Counted from the first letter of the stretch, positions 1 to 9,406 are shown. The stretch is DNA of 64,000 bases from Litoribaculum gwangyangense (GCF_039543505.1 NZ_BAABJW010000003.1:124001-188000); one strand, 5' to 3'. Numbers and translations are program-made. Notes: a model not told the origin generated them from the sequence alone.

Positions 1-975
1 CCAATAGGTAACTTTACGATTCGTTTTTAATGTTTTGAACAGGTGATATAAGTGCGAGCGCATGGGCGCCATACCAGCACCTCCTCCAACGTATAACATT
101 TCGCTTTCAGATTCATTTATAAAGAATTCACCATAAGGTCCTGAGATAGTTACTTTATCTCCAGGCTTTTGAGCGAATATGTAAGATGAAGCTATACCCG
201 GGTTTACATCCATCCAACCATTTTTGGCACGATCCCAAGGTGGTGTAGCTATACGCACATTCAACATAATTTCACGCCCTTCTGCTGGGTAAGAAGCCAT
301 GGAATATGCTCTCTCTATCGTTTCAGAATTTTTCATTACCAATGGCCAAAGACCAAACTTGTCCCATTCAGCTTGAAACTTATCAGGGGTTTCATGCTCT
401 TCAGGATGAGCAGTAATATCGATATCTGAATATTTAATCTCACAAGGAGGGATTTCAATTTGAATGTATCCACCAGCTTTGTAACCCATATCCTCTGGAA
501 TTTCAACAACAAATTCCTTGATAAAAGAAGCTACGTTATAGTTTCTTACAACTGTTGCTTCCCATTTTTTAATACCAAAAACTTCTTCAGGTATAGTGAT
601 ATCCATGTCTTGTTTTACCTTAACTTGACAAGCTAAACGCGCACCATGTTGCAATTCTTTACGAGTAAAGTGTGGTGTTTCAGTTGGTAAAGCTTCACCT
701 CCACCAGATAGCACATGGCATTCACATTGAATACAAGTACCACCACCCCCGCAAGCCGATGGTAAGAATATTTTTTGATTTCCTAAAGTAGATAATAAAC
801 TTCCACCTGAAGCTACTTCTATTTCTTTTTCACCATTAATGGTAATTTTTACGGGTCCGGAAGGTGACAATTTTTGCTTTACTACTAAAAGTAATGCGAC
901 TAACAATAGTGTAATGACCAAAAAGGCTGTTACGGTTGCTATTACTGTTCCTAATGTGCCTGCTGCTAAAATCAT
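1..975 (-). CDS. nqrF: NqrF, Na+-translocating NADH:quinone reductase subunit F (C-terminus cut by window edge)
   Basis: NqrF is the NADH-oxidising entry subunit of the Na+-pumping NQR complex; it passes electrons from FAD to a [2Fe-2S] centre. About 325 residues are visible. The order is: an N-terminal membrane helix (about residues 5-32), a ferredoxin domain with the cysteine cluster SACGGGGTCIQC and a further Cys near QHGARLACQV, then the FAD domain motif ERAYSMAS and the NAD-site motif GGGAGMAPMRSH. The reading frame is open to base 1, so the last roughly 80-100 residues lie outside. It starts 1 bp after the nqrE stop and is the last visible gene of the nqrABCDEF operon. Family assignment is very secure. 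Confidence 0.97.
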   Translation of the reverse strand, partial: MILAAGTLGTVIATVTAFLVITLLLVALLLVVKQKLSPSGPVKITINGEKEIEVASGGSLLSTLGNQKIFLPSACGGGGTCIQCECHVLSGGGEALPTETPHFTRKELQHGARLACQVKVKQDMDITIPEEVFGIKKWEATVVRNYNVASFIKEFVVEIPEDMGYKAGGYIQIEIPPCEIKYSDIDITAHPEEHETPDKFQAEWDKFGLWPLVMKNSETIERAYSMASYPAEGREIMLNVRIATPPWDRAKNGWMDVNPGIASSYIFAQKPGDKVTISGPYGEFFINESESEMLYVGGGAGMAPMRSHLYHLFKTLKTNRKVTYW

Positions 976-976
976 A

Positions 977-1714
977 CTATTCGTTTACTTTTGTTGTGTT
1001 ATTAGCTATCACTTTATCTTTTTCTAAATCTTCTTGAGACTTTTCAATTTTTGCGGTTTTTTCTTCTTTTGGAGCATCATCACCGCCCGTAAGCATACCT
1101 CCAAAACTCATAAATCCAATAGCCATTAAACCTGTTATGATAAATGTAATTCCCAGACCTCTTAAGGCTGGTGGCACATTGGAATATCTTATTTTCTCAC
1201 GGATAGCTGCTATGGCTAAAATAGCCAAGAACCAACCAATACCCGAACCAACGCCATAAGTTGTAGCTAGTCCTAAAGTTGGGATTTCACGAGATTGCAT
1301 AAATAAAGAACCTCCTAAAATGGCACAGTTTACCGCGATTAGTGGTAAAAAAATACCCAATGAATTATATAATGAAGGTGAAAATTTTTCAACTACTATT
1401 TCAACCAACTGTACCATGGTTGCTATAGTTGCTATAAACATGATGAATGAAAGAAAACTCAAATCAAAACCTGAATAACCTTCACCGTTTGAACTACCAT
1501 CTAACCATTTTAAGGCACCAGGTTGTAATAAATATTGGTCCAATAGCCAGTTTAATGGCACTGTGATAGCCAATACAAAAATTACTGCCGCGCCTAAGCC
1601 AACAGCTGTAGTTACTTTTTTTGATACTGCTAGGTAAGAACACATTCCAAGGAATGTAGCAAATACCATATTATCAATAAATATTGATTTGAAAAATAAT
1701 TCTATATGTTCCAT
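977..1714 (-). CDS. nqrE: NqrE, Na+-translocating NADH:quinone reductase subunit E
   Basis: This is an integral membrane subunit of Na+-NQR with about six helices. Cys25 (LGMCSYLAV) and Cys130 (AVNCAILGG) match the cysteines that, together with the NqrD pair, hold an intramembrane iron-sulfur centre in this family. At 245 residues it is longer than the roughly 200-residue proteobacterial NqrE. The excess is a charged Lys/Glu-rich tail after the conserved GGMLTGGDDAP (about the last 35 residues). It lies between nqrD (34 bp upstream) and nqrF (1 bp downstream). The role of the tail is unknown. Confidence 0.97.
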   Translation of the reverse strand: MEHIELFFKSIFIDNMVFATFLGMCSYLAVSKKVTTAVGLGAAVIFVLAITVPLNWLLDQYLLQPGALKWLDGSSNGEGYSGFDLSFLSFIMFIATIATMVQLVEIVVEKFSPSLYNSLGIFLPLIAVNCAILGGSLFMQSREIPTLGLATTYGVGSGIGWFLAILAIAAIREKIRYSNVPPALRGLGITFIITGLMAIGFMSFGGMLTGGDDAPKEEKTAKIEKSQEDLEKDKVIANNTTKVNE

Positions 1715-1748
1715 TTATTCTTGATTATGAATTCAGAATTCTGAATTA

Positions 1749-2396
1749 TTAATGATCTTCTATTAGTGCTTTATTTCTACTGCGTTGTACCCAAATAATG
1801 ATTCCAACAACTATGAGTGCCATAGGTGATAATAACATAAATCCGTTGTTTTCATAACCAATAGCATAGAGTCCTGTTTTTTCGATTGGATCTCCTAAAA
1901 CTTTAAATCCTAATAATGTACCAGAACCTAATAATTCTCTGAAAAACCCAACGATGATGAGTATAAGTCCATACCCCGCCGCATTACCAATTCCATCTAA
2001 AAATGAGCGCCAAGGACCATTACCTAAAGCAAAAGCCTCAAAACGACCCATGATGATACAGTTAGTAATAATCAGCCCAACAAAAACGGAAAGTGTTTTA
2101 CTCAATTCGTAAGCAAATGCTTTTAAAACTTGATCAACAATAATTACTAAAGCTGCAACTACAACCAATTGCACAATAATTCTAATTTTGGAAGGAATGA
2201 TGTTTCGCATTAAAGAAATAACTACGTTTCCTATACCCAAAACAAATAATACAGAAATCGCCATTACAATAGAAGCTTTCAATTCTGCAGTAATTGCTAA
2301 AGCGGAACAAATACCAAGAACCTGAATGGTAATTGGGTTATTATCTGCCAATGGATCAGTTATTAACTTTGCGTCTTTTTTTGATAAAAGTCCCAT
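1749..2396 (-). CDS. nqrD: NqrD, Na+-translocating NADH:quinone reductase subunit D
   Basis: NqrD is the membrane subunit homologous to NqrE and RnfE, placed with inverted topology against NqrE in the complex. The protein has about six hydrophobic helices. Cys30 (LGICSALAI) and Cys113 (ITNCIIMGR) are the expected ligands of the intramembrane Fe-S centre, and ALGNGPWRSFLDGIGN is the typical conserved loop. The length of 215 residues is normal. It sits 3 bp after nqrC in an operon with very tight spacing, so translational coupling is likely. Confidence 0.97.
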   Translation of the reverse strand: MGLLSKKDAKLITDPLADNNPITIQVLGICSALAITAELKASIVMAISVLFVLGIGNVVISLMRNIIPSKIRIIVQLVVVAALVIIVDQVLKAFAYELSKTLSVFVGLIITNCIIMGRFEAFALGNGPWRSFLDGIGNAAGYGLILIIVGFFRELLGSGTLLGFKVLGDPIEKTGLYAIGYENNGFMLLSPMALIVVGIIIWVQRSRNKALIEDH

Positions 2397-2399
2397 AGA

Positions 2400-3146
2400 T
2401 TAGTCGTTTTTTAAGTTTTCAAAATAAGGAACGTATAGCTTCAAATCACTTTTTATCATAGCGGAAACTCCGTTACCAGTAATCGTTGCACCAGCAATAG
2501 CATCAACTTCATTATCTGTTTTATCTTCGTTTTTTGGATCTGCATTACCTTTAGCCACATCGATACCTACAAATTTTCCTTGAGACTTTAAATGCTCACC
2601 AATAAAATCATCCATAAAATAACGTTGTGTAATGTTAGCTCCAAGACCAGGTGTTTCACCTTTGTGGTCAAAATAAGCACCTTGTACCACCATGTTTTCA
2701 TCCAAAGCTACATAAGCCCAAATAGCATCCCAAAGTCCTTTTCCATAAATGGGAGCTATGTAATAGGTTTTACCATCTTTTTCTCCAACAAATAAAGGTA
2801 GTTTTCTAATATTTCCCGCTTTGGCACTTGCTTGTTCTTTTTTAATATCAATCAAATAAGCATTTTCATCTTCACTTACTTTATCACCTTCAATTACAAT
2901 TTGTTTTTTGATGTATTTATTAAACAATTCTGGAGCATCTTCGGTAGAAACGAAATTAGCACTGCTTTCATCATTTTCATTTACACCCATGGCGTACAAA
3001 ATGTTTTGTTGCTTTTCTAATCGTTTATTTTCATCAATATTGGGCTTTAAGGATGAAGACGCAAATGCTAATAAAGCACCTACTAATAAAACCATCCCTA
3101 TGGCGAATATTATGGTATATGAATTTTTGTCTGTTCTAGCACTCAT
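2400..3146 (-). CDS. nqrC: NqrC, Na+-translocating NADH:quinone reductase subunit C (covalent FMN)
   Basis: NqrC is a membrane-anchored periplasmic flavoprotein that carries FMN on a threonine through a phosphoester bond. One N-terminal helix (about residues 10-30) precedes the soluble FMN-binding domain. The flavinylation motif reads DAIAGATIT, with Thr221 as the likely acceptor; the usual first residue Ser is Ala here. GETPGLGANIT around residues 163-173 is the conserved domain signature. The length of 248 residues is normal. It starts 2 bp after nqrB and ends 3 bp before nqrD. Confidence 0.96.
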   Translation of the reverse strand: MSARTDKNSYTIIFAIGMVLLVGALLAFASSSLKPNIDENKRLEKQQNILYAMGVNENDESSANFVSTEDAPELFNKYIKKQIVIEGDKVSEDENAYLIDIKKEQASAKAGNIRKLPLFVGEKDGKTYYIAPIYGKGLWDAIWAYVALDENMVVQGAYFDHKGETPGLGANITQRYFMDDFIGEHLKSQGKFVGIDVAKGNADPKNEDKTDNEVDAIAGATITGNGVSAMIKSDLKLYVPYFENLKND

Positions 3147-3148
3147 AA

Positions 3149-4372
3149 TTAAGCAGTTTTAACTTTAAGACGTTTCATTCTTTTCTTCACATTTCCTTGA
3201 ACCACATAATGGTCAATTGTAGGAGCAAATACATTCATTAATAAAATAGCTAAAAATACTCCTTCTGGATAGGCTGGATTAAATACGCGAATCATAATAG
3301 ATATAAAACCTATTAAAAAACCATAAATCCATTTTCCTTTGTTAGTTTGAGAAGCAGTAACAGGGTCAGTAGCCATATAAACCGCACCAAATAAAATACT
3401 TCCTATAATGAGGTGTTGCCAAAAAGGAACACTCATTAACCCGTAAAATTTACTGGTCTCTGCAATCCAACCTGAATCAACAATAAAATTGAAAATTAAC
3501 CCCATAGTTAACGCACCAATTAATGTTGAGAAAATAATTCTCCAACTACCTATTTTAGTGAAAATTAAAAATAAGGCACCAATGATAATCAAGAATTTAG
3601 ATGTTTCCCCCACAGAACCAGGTATTAAACCCCAGAACATATCCCAATAATCATAAACTACTGAGTTCCCTTGGGCATAAGCACCTAATATGGTTTCACC
3701 AGAAATAGCATCCAAGTTTTCACCTGCAGCTATGGCTTGATCTCTAGCTACAGCGCCATGCACCCAAACTTTGTCACCAGACATCCACGTTGGATAGGCG
3801 AAGAATAAAAATGCTCTTATGGTTAATGCCGGATTTAAAATATTCATTCCTGTACCTCCAAACACTTCCTTACCAATCACAACACCAAACGCAACAGCTA
3901 CAGCTAACATCCATAAAGGGATATCAACAGGAACAATTAATGGCACCAGCATACCTGTAACTAAGTAACCTTCTTCTACCTCATGTCCTTTGATGATGGC
4001 GAACAAGAATTCAATTCCTAAACCAACCCCATAAGAGACAATAACTAAAGGTAATACTTGCCAAACTCCAACCATAAGGTTGTCTAGAGTCCAAAATGAA
4101 GCCCCTAAAAAGCCCTTAGCAGATTCAATTTCACCCAAGGCAAAATAGTGTTGATAACCCGCATTGAACATACCAAATATCAAACATGGCACTAAGGCCA
4201 TTATGACCGTATTCATGGTACGTTTTAAATCATCTGCAGCTTTTATATGGGTACCGCCATGAGTAGTTTCATTAGGTAAATATAAAAACGTGTGTAGAGC
4301 GGAAAAAGCAGGCAACCACTTTTTGTCTTTATTTTTTTCCTTAAAATTATGTAATTTTTCTTTTAAACCCAT
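3149..4372 (-). CDS. nqrB: NqrB, Na+-translocating NADH:quinone reductase subunit B
   Basis: NqrB is the large membrane subunit of Na+-NQR; it carries covalent FMN and riboflavin and forms much of the sodium path. The 407-residue protein has many hydrophobic helices and the family segment GKEVFGGTGMNILNPAL (about 168-184). The expected S-G-A-T flavinylation motif appears as S224-G-E-T227, with the acceptor Thr kept. The C-terminal part (AVYMATDPVTASQTNKGKW) is conserved with RnfD. Its ATG overlaps the nqrA stop by one base. Confidence 0.97.
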   Translation of the reverse strand: MGLKEKLHNFKEKNKDKKWLPAFSALHTFLYLPNETTHGGTHIKAADDLKRTMNTVIMALVPCLIFGMFNAGYQHYFALGEIESAKGFLGASFWTLDNLMVGVWQVLPLVIVSYGVGLGIEFLFAIIKGHEVEEGYLVTGMLVPLIVPVDIPLWMLAVAVAFGVVIGKEVFGGTGMNILNPALTIRAFLFFAYPTWMSGDKVWVHGAVARDQAIAAGENLDAISGETILGAYAQGNSVVYDYWDMFWGLIPGSVGETSKFLIIIGALFLIFTKIGSWRIIFSTLIGALTMGLIFNFIVDSGWIAETSKFYGLMSVPFWQHLIIGSILFGAVYMATDPVTASQTNKGKWIYGFLIGFISIMIRVFNPAYPEGVFLAILLMNVFAPTIDHYVVQGNVKKRMKRLKVKTA

Positions 4373-5727
4373 TATCCTATTTCTTTAAGCATTAAGTCTA
4401 AACCTTGTCTAATAATTTTTTGATGTGGTTGTTTAGACACACAAATAAATTCTGTTAATGCAAAATCTTCTGGAGCCACTTCGTACATACCCAAAGCCTC
4501 CATTTCATCTAAATCTTGGTACATACAAGCTTTTAGGATTTGCATAGGGTACATGTCCAAAGGAAATACTTCTTCGTAACTTCCTGTTACTACAAAAGCA
4601 CGATGTTCTCCGTTAGTATTTGTATTTAAATCGTATTTTTTATTGGGTGTTAACCATGAGAATGTTAACGCTCTTGAAGTTGAAACTTTGTCAAAAACAG
4701 GCTTATTCCATCCAAAAAATTCATAGTCATCACCTTCAGGAATTACCGTAATCACATTACTGTAGTAATCTAAAGAACCATCTGGCTTAATTTCCTTTCC
4801 AGTTAAAACATTCCCTGAAATGATGCGCACATGGGCATCTTTTGAAATCCCTTTATCATAAACCATAGTAGCAACTTCACTACCAATTTTTGTTTTAAAA
4901 TATCTGGGTTTTTCAATAGATGAACCTACTAAAGCAACTATGCGGTCAGCATTAAATTTACCTGTTAAAAGCAACTCCCCAATAATGACTAAATCTTGGG
5001 CATTCACAGTCCAAACGATTTCGCCTTTATTAATAGGATCAATTTTATTTATTAAAGTACCTACATTTCCAGATGGGTGAGGCCCAGAAACTTTATGAAG
5101 AGTTATCCCTGTTAATCCAGCCAATGGTGAGTTTCCTTTTTTGGCAACAGAAACATGGACTTTACCTTCGGTAAGTTTTCCCAAAGCGGTTACTGCTGCT
5201 TGTAATTCTGCTTCTTTTCCTTTTAATGTAAAATCTAAATCGGCAGCTAAAGGAGCACTCGCATACCCTGAAATAAAAATAGCTTTTGGCGATTTATCAG
5301 GATTTGCTATGACATCATAGGGACGTTGCTTGATGAACGGCCAACATCCTGATGCCAATAAATGTGATTTAATACTTTCGGCAGTAGCACTATCTAAATT
5401 GAATTTACCAAAATCTTCGTAATCTTGGGTTTTATCTGCTTCAATCTTGATGGCATCAATCCGCCTTTTTGGTCCACGAATTACTTCAACAACTTTTCCT
5501 GAAACTGGAGACAAAAATTTAACCGCTTCATGGGATTTATCGTAAAATAAAGCACCACCAGCTTTTACTGCTGTACCTTCTTTTGCGACAAGTTTTGGAG
5601 TAACACCGTGAAAATCCTCTGGTCTTATGGTGCAATAATTGCTTATGACTGCTTGTTCTACAGTTTTTTCAGCTTCACCCTTAAGTTTAATGTCCAGACC
5701 TTTTTTAATACGAATGTCGTTTGACAT
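4372..5727 (-). CDS. nqrA: NqrA, Na+-translocating NADH:quinone reductase subunit A
   Basis: NqrA is the cytoplasmic, cofactor-free subunit of Na+-NQR, associated with quinone binding. The 451-residue protein begins with the family N-terminus (IRIKKGLDIKLKGEAEK) and contains GPHPSGNVGTLINKIDP around residues 215-231, a strong NqrA signature. It is the first gene of the operon; a TATTTTTG -7 element on the minus strand lies 38 bp upstream. The order A-B-C-D-E-F is the standard one. Confidence 0.97.
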   Translation of the reverse strand: MSNDIRIKKGLDIKLKGEAEKTVEQAVISNYCTIRPEDFHGVTPKLVAKEGTAVKAGGALFYDKSHEAVKFLSPVSGKVVEVIRGPKRRIDAIKIEADKTQDYEDFGKFNLDSATAESIKSHLLASGCWPFIKQRPYDVIANPDKSPKAIFISGYASAPLAADLDFTLKGKEAELQAAVTALGKLTEGKVHVSVAKKGNSPLAGLTGITLHKVSGPHPSGNVGTLINKIDPINKGEIVWTVNAQDLVIIGELLLTGKFNADRIVALVGSSIEKPRYFKTKIGSEVATMVYDKGISKDAHVRIISGNVLTGKEIKPDGSLDYYSNVITVIPEGDDYEFFGWNKPVFDKVSTSRALTFSWLTPNKKYDLNTNTNGEHRAFVVTGSYEEVFPLDMYPMQILKACMYQDLDEMEALGMYEVAPEDFALTEFICVSKQPHQKIIRQGLDLMLKEIG

Positions 5728-5764
5728 ATTATGTTTATTGAAATTAGTTGTCTAAAAATCGGGG

Positions 5765-5772
5765 CAAAAATA
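5765..5772 (-). promoter_or_regulatory. -7 promoter element of the nqr operon
   Basis: Reading the minus strand gives TATTTTTG, a match to the Bacteroidota -7 consensus TAnnTTTG. A TTG (complement of 5798-5800) lies 25 bp upstream, slightly longer than the usual 17-23 bp. Position relative to nqrA supports use as its promoter. Confidence 0.55.
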
Positions 5773-5893
5773 CGAATTAATAGCTATAATATTCATTCAA
5801 ATAATTCAACTTAATTTATTTATATTCATTCTAAATAACAAATATCACTTAGGCATAGATTTTGTTTATCTTTACACTCAAAACCTCATTAAA

Positions 5894-7144
5894 ATGTTGT
5901 TAAAACTTAAACAAATTTTATTTTTTGTTTTTATTCCAGTCCTTGTCTTTTCGCAGGTTGAAGAACAAAATCCACCAGATTATATAAAAACCATCAACTT
6001 TAAAGGCAACACCCCAGAAACTCAATTGCCTATTTTAAAATTAGGTGAGTATGTAGTTTTGGAATTTGATGCTTTAAATGGTTTAGAAGAAGATTATTAC
6101 TATAAAATTGAGCATTTTAATTTTGATTGGACACCATCGGTTTTAATGAAGTCTGAATTTCTTGACGGTTTTGACAATCAGCGCATTAGAAATTACGAAA
6201 ACTCATATAACACCTATCAAATTTATTCGCATTACGAACTTACCATTCCCAATGAATTTACTAAAGCACTTCGTGTTTCTGGTAATTATATCCTTTTTAT
6301 TTACAACTATGATGATGAGCTCGTTTTCTCAAGAAAATTTATGATTTATGAAGATTTGGTTGATGTTGGTGTAACGCTTAAACGAGCTCGCGATATTCAA
6401 TTTATTGAAGAAAAACAAAGGGTTGAATTGGTTATTTCATCAAACAAAATCCAACTCAACAACCCCATACAAACTGTAAAAGCACTTATCGTTCAAAACA
6501 ACAATTTAAAAACAGCTATTTCCAATGTAGCTCCTCAATATACGATTGGCAATCAGCTGATTTATAAATATGACATTGAGACCAGTTTTTGGGGCGGAAA
6601 TGAATATTTCTATTTTGAAAACAAGGATATAAGAGCCGCTAACACTGGTATTCAATACATCGATTTACAAGATTTATATCATAATTACTTATTTACCAAC
6701 ATTCCAAGAGCCAATAGGCCCTACACTTATAACCCTGATATTAATGGCAACTATGTGATTTTAAACATCGATGCTGAAGACGTCAGTATTGAAGCTGATT
6801 ACGTTTGGGTACATTTTTCATTACAAGGAAATGAATCATTAATAGGTAAAAACATTCATGTGTATGGTAATTTTAATAACTACACCACCGATGAAAGTAC
6901 GAAAATGACTTACGATGAAAAAAACCAAATATTTAGGAATACCATGTTATTGAAGCAAGGGTTTTACAATTACAAGTATGTTACAGTGAATAAGGACAAT
7001 ACTATAAATGAAGGTTACATTGGTGGCAACTTTTACCAAACCGAAAACAATTATAAAGTATTGGTGTATTACAGAGATTTAGGTGCTCGATACGATAGGA
7101 TCATTGGCCTTGGTGAAGGCACTTCGGTTAATATCTCGAATTAA
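5894..7144 (+). CDS. Type IX secretion system plug protein (DUF5103 family)
   Basis: The sequence matches the DUF5103/T9SS plug family, a periplasmic protein that in Flavobacterium johnsoniae binds and closes the SprA outer-membrane translocon when no cargo carrier (PorV) is bound. A signal peptide ends near residue 20 (VFSQ). The N-terminal domain carries the family features LGEYVVLEFDALNG and YYYKIEHFNFDW, and the length of 416 residues is typical. It is alone on its strand and divergent from nqrA. The second T9SS component in this window, porT, is about 15 kb away, as is usual for the scattered T9SS genes of this phylum. Confidence 0.88.
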   Translation: MLLKLKQILFFVFIPVLVFSQVEEQNPPDYIKTINFKGNTPETQLPILKLGEYVVLEFDALNGLEEDYYYKIEHFNFDWTPSVLMKSEFLDGFDNQRIRNYENSYNTYQIYSHYELTIPNEFTKALRVSGNYILFIYNYDDELVFSRKFMIYEDLVDVGVTLKRARDIQFIEEKQRVELVISSNKIQLNNPIQTVKALIVQNNNLKTAISNVAPQYTIGNQLIYKYDIETSFWGGNEYFYFENKDIRAANTGIQYIDLQDLYHNYLFTNIPRANRPYTYNPDINGNYVILNIDAEDVSIEADYVWVHFSLQGNESLIGKNIHVYGNFNNYTTDESTKMTYDEKNQIFRNTMLLKQGFYNYKYVTVNKDNTINEGYIGGNFYQTENNYKVLVYYRDLGARYDRIIGLGEGTSVNISN

Positions 7145-7251
7145 AATGACCGTTTAACTAATTTTTACATCAAACACGTTAAAATTTAACCACAACTGTT
7201 ATATATTTCTTATTTTAGCAACCGTAAACATATGGTTTATTAATAGTTAAG

Positions 7252-7638
7252 ATGGTTCAACAAGTAACAAGAGGCATAAAAATTTCGGTAGAAACAACCT
7301 ATGAAGGCTCATTTTATAAAAACTATAAAATTCAATATGCCTTTGGTTATACTGTTACTATTGAAAACCAAAGTAAAGATTCAGTTCAATTGAATGCACG
7401 TCATTGGGAAATTCTTGATGCCTTAAACAACGTTGAAACGGTATCTGGCGAAGGCGTTATTGGTAAAAAACCGGTTTTAAAACCAGGCGAATCACATACT
7501 TACACTTCCGGCTGTTTATTAACCTCTCCTTTTGGGGCAATGCAAGGTCATTACAGTATGGTAAATTTTACCACAACCAAAAAGTTTAAAGTTACCATAC
7601 CAACCTTTAAGCTAAGCGCCCCTTTCGCTATAAACTAA
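7252..7638 (+). CDS. apaG: ApaG family protein (FN3-like fold)
   Basis: ApaG is a small cytoplasmic protein with an immunoglobulin/FN3-like fold, named from its linkage to apaH in enterobacteria and often annotated as a Co2+/Mg2+ efflux protein, although its molecular role is unsettled. The 128 residues contain the family signatures ARHWEILDALN, VIGKKPVLKPGESHTYTSG and PFGAMQGHYSM. apaH is not next to it. It runs convergently into the 7696 gene with 57 bp between stops. Confidence 0.95.
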   Translation: MVQQVTRGIKISVETTYEGSFYKNYKIQYAFGYTVTIENQSKDSVQLNARHWEILDALNNVETVSGEGVIGKKPVLKPGESHTYTSGCLLTSPFGAMQGHYSMVNFTTTKKFKVTIPTFKLSAPFAIN

Positions 7639-7695
7639 AACGTTTTTGCGATAAGCGAAGTTAATTGAAATTTTCACAAAGTCAAATTAAACATA

Positions 7696-8688
7696 TCAAC
7701 CTATTCTTTCAAACCTGTAAACCCGTTCATTCTGCTTTACATGAAAAAACTTGCAGTTGGAGTAATGAATAAATTCAAACTCCAAATCATAATCAAACGA
7801 GTCGTCATCAACCACAAACCTATCATGCACATCAATATTTCCGTGAGGCGAAATACGCTTAAAATGGTATTCTACATCATGCCCAATTTTATGCAATTCA
7901 AACCAAGCGCCCGCAGCTATACCTGGCAACCATTGGGCATTTTCATGTAAATCATCAATAGGTTTAGGTTTTAAAGTCCCAACAAAGTTTGGTTCATGAT
8001 CTCTCAGCTTATCTAAAAAACAACGAATATTTTCACTTCTTTGGGAACCGTTGAATTTCGAAATTACGCCTGTTTGAGAAACTTCATAAACATGATTTTC
8101 GGTATCGGCTAAAACTACGTTTCCCACGGTACTGGGTGTGAACCATTTAGACTTTTCTAGTCTCTTTTTAATGGTGATATCAGTTACGGATGCAATTAAA
8201 CTATCGGTAACAAAACGCGCACAATTGCAGGCATCTTTTATAAAAGCGGCATACCTAATAAAATGTTTATTTTGCATGTTGGTTATGTGCGCTCTGGCTT
8301 TTTGATAGTCGACTGCATTACAAACCGAGGCTATTAATTTGCCATCACCATGGGTTAATTTAGGGTGTGTTGCCAAAAATTCTAAAATGTCATTTAGATT
8401 TTTAATAGTGTCGTCTTGAATATCAGCCTTTAAAGGGAAATCCAATTCATTATCGGTATCCTTGCCTCTTACTCTTCCAGTGGGTTCGGGTGTAATGTAA
8501 CGTCCAAAATCATGATATTCAAGATCTCCAGTTTCTTTATTTATAAGGACCAAAGCGGCATGACCCGCGCGTAAATAATTTTTCTTGCCAACGCCTAAAT
8601 ATCGCAGAAAAGGAGAATACCACTCATCAGCAACCATAACAATAGTTTCTGGGTAAGCCAATGTTAAAATAATACCCGTGTTACTCAT
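7696..8688 (-). CDS. DUF6695-like conserved protein, paired with NRDE gene
   Basis: This is a 330-residue protein without a signal peptide or membrane helix. It resembles a conserved flavobacterial family that I would place in DUF6695, from memory of the N-terminus (MSNTGIILTLAYPETIV). It overlaps the upstream NRDE-family gene by 8 bp, so the two are almost certainly co-translated. The N-terminal strand pattern (ETIVMVADEWYSPFLRYLG) and the internal NVVLADTENHVYEVS recall the beta-rich Ntn-hydrolase fold of its partner, but I see no clear catalytic N-terminal Cys/Ser/Thr. No function can be given. Confidence 0.75.
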   Translation of the reverse strand: MSNTGIILTLAYPETIVMVADEWYSPFLRYLGVGKKNYLRAGHAALVLINKETGDLEYHDFGRYITPEPTGRVRGKDTDNELDFPLKADIQDDTIKNLNDILEFLATHPKLTHGDGKLIASVCNAVDYQKARAHITNMQNKHFIRYAAFIKDACNCARFVTDSLIASVTDITIKKRLEKSKWFTPSTVGNVVLADTENHVYEVSQTGVISKFNGSQRSENIRCFLDKLRDHEPNFVGTLKPKPIDDLHENAQWLPGIAAGAWFELHKIGHDVEYHFKRISPHGNIDVHDRFVVDDDSFDYDLEFEFIHYSNCKFFHVKQNERVYRFERIG

Positions 8689-9406
8689 TAATTAGTTGGG
8701 AAAGATTGAATGTTTCGTTTGAAACTAATTTATTACGAAGATTTTCGTAGCGCATTCCAACTATGTTATTGATCTTTTCAACTTGAGTAATACTGGTGGT
8801 TCTTACAAACCCTCTGTTCATAATAACACCATAATCTTCATTTCCTTTGCCAGCTGTTTTATGGAATTTTAATAGCGATTCGGGGCTTAACTCATTCTCA
8901 GATTTAAAATTCTCAAACCATTGCGAACGTTCTATTCTCATTTTTTTTGAATACAGAGTAGATGACGACCATATTCTTGATTCCAAAGGCAATTCTTTAA
9001 AATGGGTTTGAGTACCATCCCAAACCAATTCATAAAATATTAAAATAGTATTCCAATCTGCAATCACCAAAGTAAAAGGCTCAATATTATCAAAATTGTA
9101 GGTTTCTACAAAAGAAACCAAATAGTCAGCAACCATAAAATCATGTGCTACGATACCCCTGCTTTTTCTGTATGAAGCTTTACGTTCATGTATTTCAAAT
9201 CCGCCATTAAGCACACAAACTAGTCTGTTGTTTGCGCTTACACCAATCCATGTACCACCAGATTGTTCGTCCTTTGGGTATAACAAATTAGTGTTTTCAA
9301 TATTGTAAAAACTTGGGGGTAAAGAGATTCTGTTTGGAGCTTCATCTCTGTTAGACGTTAAAATAAAATCATTTTTCCCTTTCGGAATCAAGGTTACTGT
9401 ACACAT
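8681..9406 (-). CDS. NRDE family protein (TANGO2-like)
   Basis: The protein starts MCTVTLIPKGKNDFILTSNR and carries the NRDE motif (SNRDEAPNR) that defines the TANGO2/NRDE family, which has an Ntn-hydrolase-like fold with a conserved Cys2. It also shows the family features GGTWIGVSANNRLVCVLNGG and KASYRKSRG. The length of 241 residues fits. Its role in bacteria is unknown; the eukaryotic relatives have been linked to Golgi, haem or lipid handling. It is the first gene of a two-gene unit with the 7696 gene. A TATTTTTG element lies on the minus strand at 9442-9449. Confidence 0.88.
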   Translation of the reverse strand: MCTVTLIPKGKNDFILTSNRDEAPNRISLPPSFYNIENTNLLYPKDEQSGGTWIGVSANNRLVCVLNGGFEIHERKASYRKSRGIVAHDFMVADYLVSFVETYNFDNIEPFTLVIADWNTILIFYELVWDGTQTHFKELPLESRIWSSSTLYSKKMRIERSQWFENFKSENELSPESLLKFHKTAGKGNEDYGVIMNRGFVRTTSITQVEKINNIVGMRYENLRNKLVSNETFNLSQLINE

